From Brevibacterium antiquum (GTDB taxonomy: Bacteria; Actinomycetota; Actinomycetes; Actinomycetales; Brevibacteriaceae): DNA of 64,000 bases. The notes beneath the pieces are model-generated. The model ran no database searches. It was not told the origin of the DNA and was given only the letters and a program-made list of their open reading frames with translations. Shown here in pieces: positions 61,197 to 64,000 of this stretch (its first letter is position 1; each line of letters begins with the position of its first letter). Position numbers and translations under genes: made by a program. The DNA lies in NCBI RefSeq assembly GCF_016107655.1, contig NZ_JABASX010000001.1:124001-188000 (forward strand), given 5' to 3'.

Positions 61197-62171
61197 CTAC
61201 GGCAACTCGCCGTACTTGCGTTTGAGGGCGATGAGCTCGAGGAGCATGTCGTCGCGTTGCTTCGCGAGCACCGCCGGGTCACGATCCTGAAGTTCCTCAT
61301 CAACGCCGGCGATGAGTTTCTCCTTGAGATCTTCGCCGAGGTGGACCTTTTTGAGGTCGTGCATCCACACTTCCTGAGGTGGCCCCAGATGGTCGAGCAC
61401 GTGCCGCATGCCGCCAGCGCCACCGGATAGGGACTGCTGTGCCAGTGGTCCGAGGATCGCCCAGCGCAGGCCTGGCCCGTAGGAGATCGCGGTGTCGATA
61501 TCGGATACGGACACGACTCCCCGATCGACGAGCGAGTACGCCTCCTGCCACATGGCGGCCTGGAGGCGGTTGGCCACATGTCCGGGGAGCTCGGCGCGGA
61601 CAAGGATCGGCTTCTTCCCGACCGCCCGATAAGTCTCCATCGCACGCTCGATGACCTCCGCCGATGTGGCCGATGAGGGGACGACCTCAACTAGAGGGAC
61701 CAGGTGCGCGGGATTGAACGGGTGGCCGACGACGATGCGCCCTGGCGCCTTTGTCGCTTGTGCGCTGAGCTGGCTGGGCGAGAACCCGGAAGTCGACGAG
61801 GCGATGACCGCAACCTCAGGTGCTGCTGCGTCGATTTCGGCGAGCATGGACTGCTTGACCTCGAGGCGTTCGGGCCCGTTCTCCTGTACGAAGTCAGCAT
61901 CGGCGACCGCCTCGGCGAGGCTGGGTGCGAAGGTGAGGTGCTCCAGCAGTGAGGCGGCACTGCCCGAACCGGCATCCTCAACACAGTTGGTCACCTGCTC
62001 ACGCAGCCGTTCCTCCGCTCCTTCGGCCGGGTCGAACGCCGTGACGCTGTGTCCCGCACTCAGAAACCCGGTCGCCCAGGCGGCCCCGATGACACCGGTG
62101 CCGATGATCGCCACCTTGAGAGTCGTGCCGCTGTCCGTGCCCGGCGCCGCCGTAGAAGAGTCAGTGCTCAT
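61197..62171 (-). CDS. L-carnitine dehydrogenase / 3-hydroxyacyl-CoA dehydrogenase family
   Basis: A 324-residue NAD-dependent dehydrogenase: NAD motif VAIIGTGVIGAAWATGFLSAGHSV, then DADFVQENGPERLEVKQSMLAEIDAA, IASSTSGFSPSQL, VVGHPFNPAHLVPLVEVV and the C-terminal domain IDTAISYGPGLRWAILG. The short length and the ENGPERLEVKQ and PGLRWAILG motifs match L-carnitine dehydrogenase rather than fatty acid beta-oxidation enzymes. It overlaps acetoacetyl-CoA synthetase by four bases (ATGA), so it may oxidise a 3-hydroxy acid to a 3-oxo acid that is then activated. Confidence 0.86.
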   Translation of the reverse strand: MSTDSSTAAPGTDSGTTLKVAIIGTGVIGAAWATGFLSAGHSVTAFDPAEGAEERLREQVTNCVEDAGSGSAASLLEHLTFAPSLAEAVADADFVQENGPERLEVKQSMLAEIDAAAPEVAVIASSTSGFSPSQLSAQATKAPGRIVVGHPFNPAHLVPLVEVVPSSATSAEVIERAMETYRAVGKKPILVRAELPGHVANRLQAAMWQEAYSLVDRGVVSVSDIDTAISYGPGLRWAILGPLAQQSLSGGAGGMRHVLDHLGPPQEVWMHDLKKVHLGEDLKEKLIAGVDEELQDRDPAVLAKQRDDMLLELIALKRKYGELP

Positions 62172-64000
62172 GCATCCACCTTCGCCTTCCGCGATTGCGC
62201 GTATTCCACATACTCATCGAGTGACTTCGGATCCTGCAAAGCACCGGCGCTCGCCACCGAATCGGCGGTGGCACCTTGGACGATGCGCTTGACCGGTACC
62301 TCGAGCTTCTTGCCTGTCCGACCCAGCGGGATCCGGGCCACCGGGACCACTTCATCGGGGGTATGACGTGGTGACAGGCGCGTCTTCAGCTCACGCGAAA
62401 TCCGGCCCGAGAGCTCAGAAGTGAACGACACACCGGGCTCACATTGGACGAAGAGCACGAGTTCGCCCATCCCACCATCGGGGTCCTCGAGGTGGATGAC
62501 CAGGGCATCGGCCACCTCGACGAGGGTGTCAAGGACCGAATAGAAGTCAGCGGTACCCAGCCGCACCCCGCCCCGGTTGAGGGTGGCGTCGGAACGGCCG
62601 GTGACGACGACCCCGCCACCGGTGGTGAACTTCGCCCAGTCGCCGTGGCGCCAGACGCCGGGGTAGTTGTCGAAGTACGCGGCCTCATAGCGGGCGTCAC
62701 CGTTCTCACCCCAGAAGGTCACAGGCATGGAGGGTGTCGGCTGGGTGATGACGAGTTCACCCAGTTCATCACGGACCTCGTTGCCGGAAGCGTCGAAGGC
62801 TGTGGCCGCGAACCCGAGGGAGACTCCCGACATCTCACCGGAGTAGACCGGGGTCAGCGGGGAGGCCTGGAGGATGCCGGTGCACACGTCGGTGCCGCCG
62901 CAGCCCACGTTGAGCAGCACGTCCTGGCCGAACTGGTCCATGACCCATTCGTAGCCCTCGGCCGGCAGTGGTGCGCCGGCGGCTCCGAACTGTGAGACCG
63001 TGGACAGGTCGAATTCCTCAGTGGGGTTGAACCCGGCCTTGCGTGCGGACATGATCGCCCCGGGCGCCACACCCATCAGCGTCGCCTTCGTGTTCGCGGC
63101 GATGCGCCAGAGTTCCTTCGGATCCGGATAGTTCGGATTGCCGTCGATCATGACGATTGCGGATCCCACGACCAACCCGCCGACGAGGGCATTCCACATC
63201 ATCCACGCCGTCGTGGAGAACCAGCAGAACTGGCTGCCTGGGCCCAGATCGAAGTGCAGCCCGTGGTTCTTCAGTGTCTCGAGCAGAATGCCGCCATGGC
63301 TGTGGACGATGGCCTTCGGCTTGCCCGTCGTGCCCGAAGAGAAGAGGATGAACAGCGGATGGTCGAAGGGGACCGGTTCGAATTCCAATTCCGCTGAGGC
63401 GGCTCCATCGTCCGTGCTCGCCGAGGTTGGCCGGAGCCCCGCATAGTCAACGACGTTGATCGCGTGCTCGAGTCCAGAACCGGACGTGAACCGTTCGCGT
63501 GTGTCGTCATCGAGGGTGAAGTTCCCGTAGTCGACGGAGACGAGGTGGGCCAGCGAGGGGAGCGCTGCGAGGACCTCAGTGAGTTCGGCGCTGCGGTCGA
63601 CAGTCTTGTTGCCGTACATGTATCCGGGGATGGCGAAGAGCACGGTGGGTTCGACCTGGCTGAAGCGGTCGATGACTGACTGCGTGCCGAATTCGGGGGC
63701 GCAGCTGGCCCAGATCGCGCCGAGACTGGCCGAGGCGAGGAAGGCGACGAGGGTCTCGGGCTGGTTGGGCAGATACCCGACCACCCGGTCACCATTCCTC
63801 ACCCCCAAGTCCACGAGGCCGACGCGGACTCGTGCCACTTCGGCGCGCAGCTGCGCGAACGTCAGTGTGGAGTCATCGCGGGTCTGAGACACCGCGGTCA
63901 CGGCCACGTCGTCGGCCTGGTCGGGAGTGCCGAAGGAGTGCTCGGCGTAGTTGAGCGTCGCTCCAGTGAACCACTGAGCGTGCGGCATGACCCGTTTCGC
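62168..64000 (-). CDS. aacS: Acetoacetyl-CoA synthetase, 5' end outside window
   Basis: The C-terminal 610 residues of an acetoacetate-CoA ligase (family about 650-660). The acyl-AMP signature LFSSGTTGKPKAIVHSHGG is clear, as are GTTAWMMWN-like WFSTTAWMMWNALVGG, FGAAGAPLPAEGYEWV, CGGTDVCTGILQAS and the C-terminal ARIPLGRTGKKLEVPVKRIV with the acylation lysine. The frame remains open to the last base, so the start lies beyond the window (the ATG at 63988 lies within the gene, before PHAQWFTGATLNYAEH, a typical internal motif). It makes acetoacetyl-CoA and points to ketone-body-like or 3-oxo acid use. Confidence 0.9.
   Translation of the reverse strand, partial: AKRVMPHAQWFTGATLNYAEHSFGTPDQADDVAVTAVSQTRDDSTLTFAQLRAEVARVRVGLVDLGVRNGDRVVGYLPNQPETLVAFLASASLGAIWASCAPEFGTQSVIDRFSQVEPTVLFAIPGYMYGNKTVDRSAELTEVLAALPSLAHLVSVDYGNFTLDDDTRERFTSGSGLEHAINVVDYAGLRPTSASTDDGAASAELEFEPVPFDHPLFILFSSGTTGKPKAIVHSHGGILLETLKNHGLHFDLGPGSQFCWFSTTAWMMWNALVGGLVVGSAIVMIDGNPNYPDPKELWRIAANTKATLMGVAPGAIMSARKAGFNPTEEFDLSTVSQFGAAGAPLPAEGYEWVMDQFGQDVLLNVGCGGTDVCTGILQASPLTPVYSGEMSGVSLGFAATAFDASGNEVRDELGELVITQPTPSMPVTFWGENGDARYEAAYFDNYPGVWRHGDWAKFTTGGGVVVTGRSDATLNRGGVRLGTADFYSVLDTLVEVADALVIHLEDPDGGMGELVLFVQCEPGVSFTSELSGRISRELKTRLSPRHTPDEVVPVARIPLGRTGKKLEVPVKRIVQGATADSVASAGALQDPKSLDEYVEYAQSRKAKVDA

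Overview
The window is a 64 kb chromosomal stretch of a high-GC Gram-positive bacterium. Gene content and protein style suggest an actinobacterium of the Brevibacterium type: an ectoine hydroxylase, many secondary transporters, DUF559/DUF805/DUF3237 proteins, small acidic proteins and frequent GTG starts. The genus assignment is an inference from memory, not a search. I see no rRNA, tRNA, CRISPR array, prophage or transposase.

Layout: 1-3.1 kb holds a 5'-truncated acyl-CoA synthetase and a NERD-domain helicase. 3.1-8.9 kb holds a TAXI-type TRAP transporter (fused permease and divergent lipoprotein receptor), a LysR regulator and an MHS-type MFS porter. 9.2-11.1 kb is a decayed operon in which an APC amino-acid permease and its universal stress protein partner are both broken. 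11.3-14.1 kb holds a divergent BCCT transporter and a quinone-oxidoreductase-like enzyme. 14.1-18.8 kb (minus strand) is a compact operon for four-carbon sugar acids: GntP permease, DUF1537 kinase, PdxA2-type dehydrogenase and DeoR regulator. 19.0-20.4 kb is a DUF559 endonuclease-like gene bracketed by two copies of a 64-nt palindrome. 20.5-22.8 kb is a CopB-type copper ATPase with a CsoR-like operator inside its promoter. 22.8-31.1 kb mixes a ruined VOC dioxygenase, a ThDP enzyme, small and lipoprotein genes, a ruined butanediol dehydrogenase, an RraA-like aldolase, a D-cysteine desulfhydrase/cysteate lyase homologue and a dicarboxylate symporter. 31.3-34.9 kb holds a long acyl-CoA dehydrogenase, an orphan ectoine hydroxylase and two small acidic proteins. 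35.1-38.6 kb is a LysR / metallo-beta-lactamase-fold hydrolase / MFS module.

40.1-44.7 kb looks like a complete tetrahydrofolate-dependent O-demethylation island: an aromatic-acid MFS porter diverges from a MetF-like reductase, a LigM-type O-demethylase and a PadR regulator, with a strong dyad operator between them. 44.9-51.7 kb is a polyamine-type operon with an XRE-cupin regulator, PotDBCA-like ABC importer, PuuB-like FAD oxidase and D-2-hydroxyacid dehydrogenase. 51.8-57.1 kb is a DctPQM TRAP transporter coupled to a nitrilase-family amidase and an HpcH-type aldolase, divergent from a GntR/FCD regulator with tandem palindromic operators; the substrate is unknown. 57.3-64 kb holds a PAP2 phosphatase, an acetamidase/formamidase homologue, an SDR, a small protein, and an operon of acetoacetyl-CoA synthetase (running off the window), carnitine-dehydrogenase-like enzyme and amidohydrolase.

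Overall this is an accessory catabolic and transport region: about twenty transport genes, each set beside its own regulator and one or two enzymes. Gene loss is under way at four loci with multiple or single lesions.
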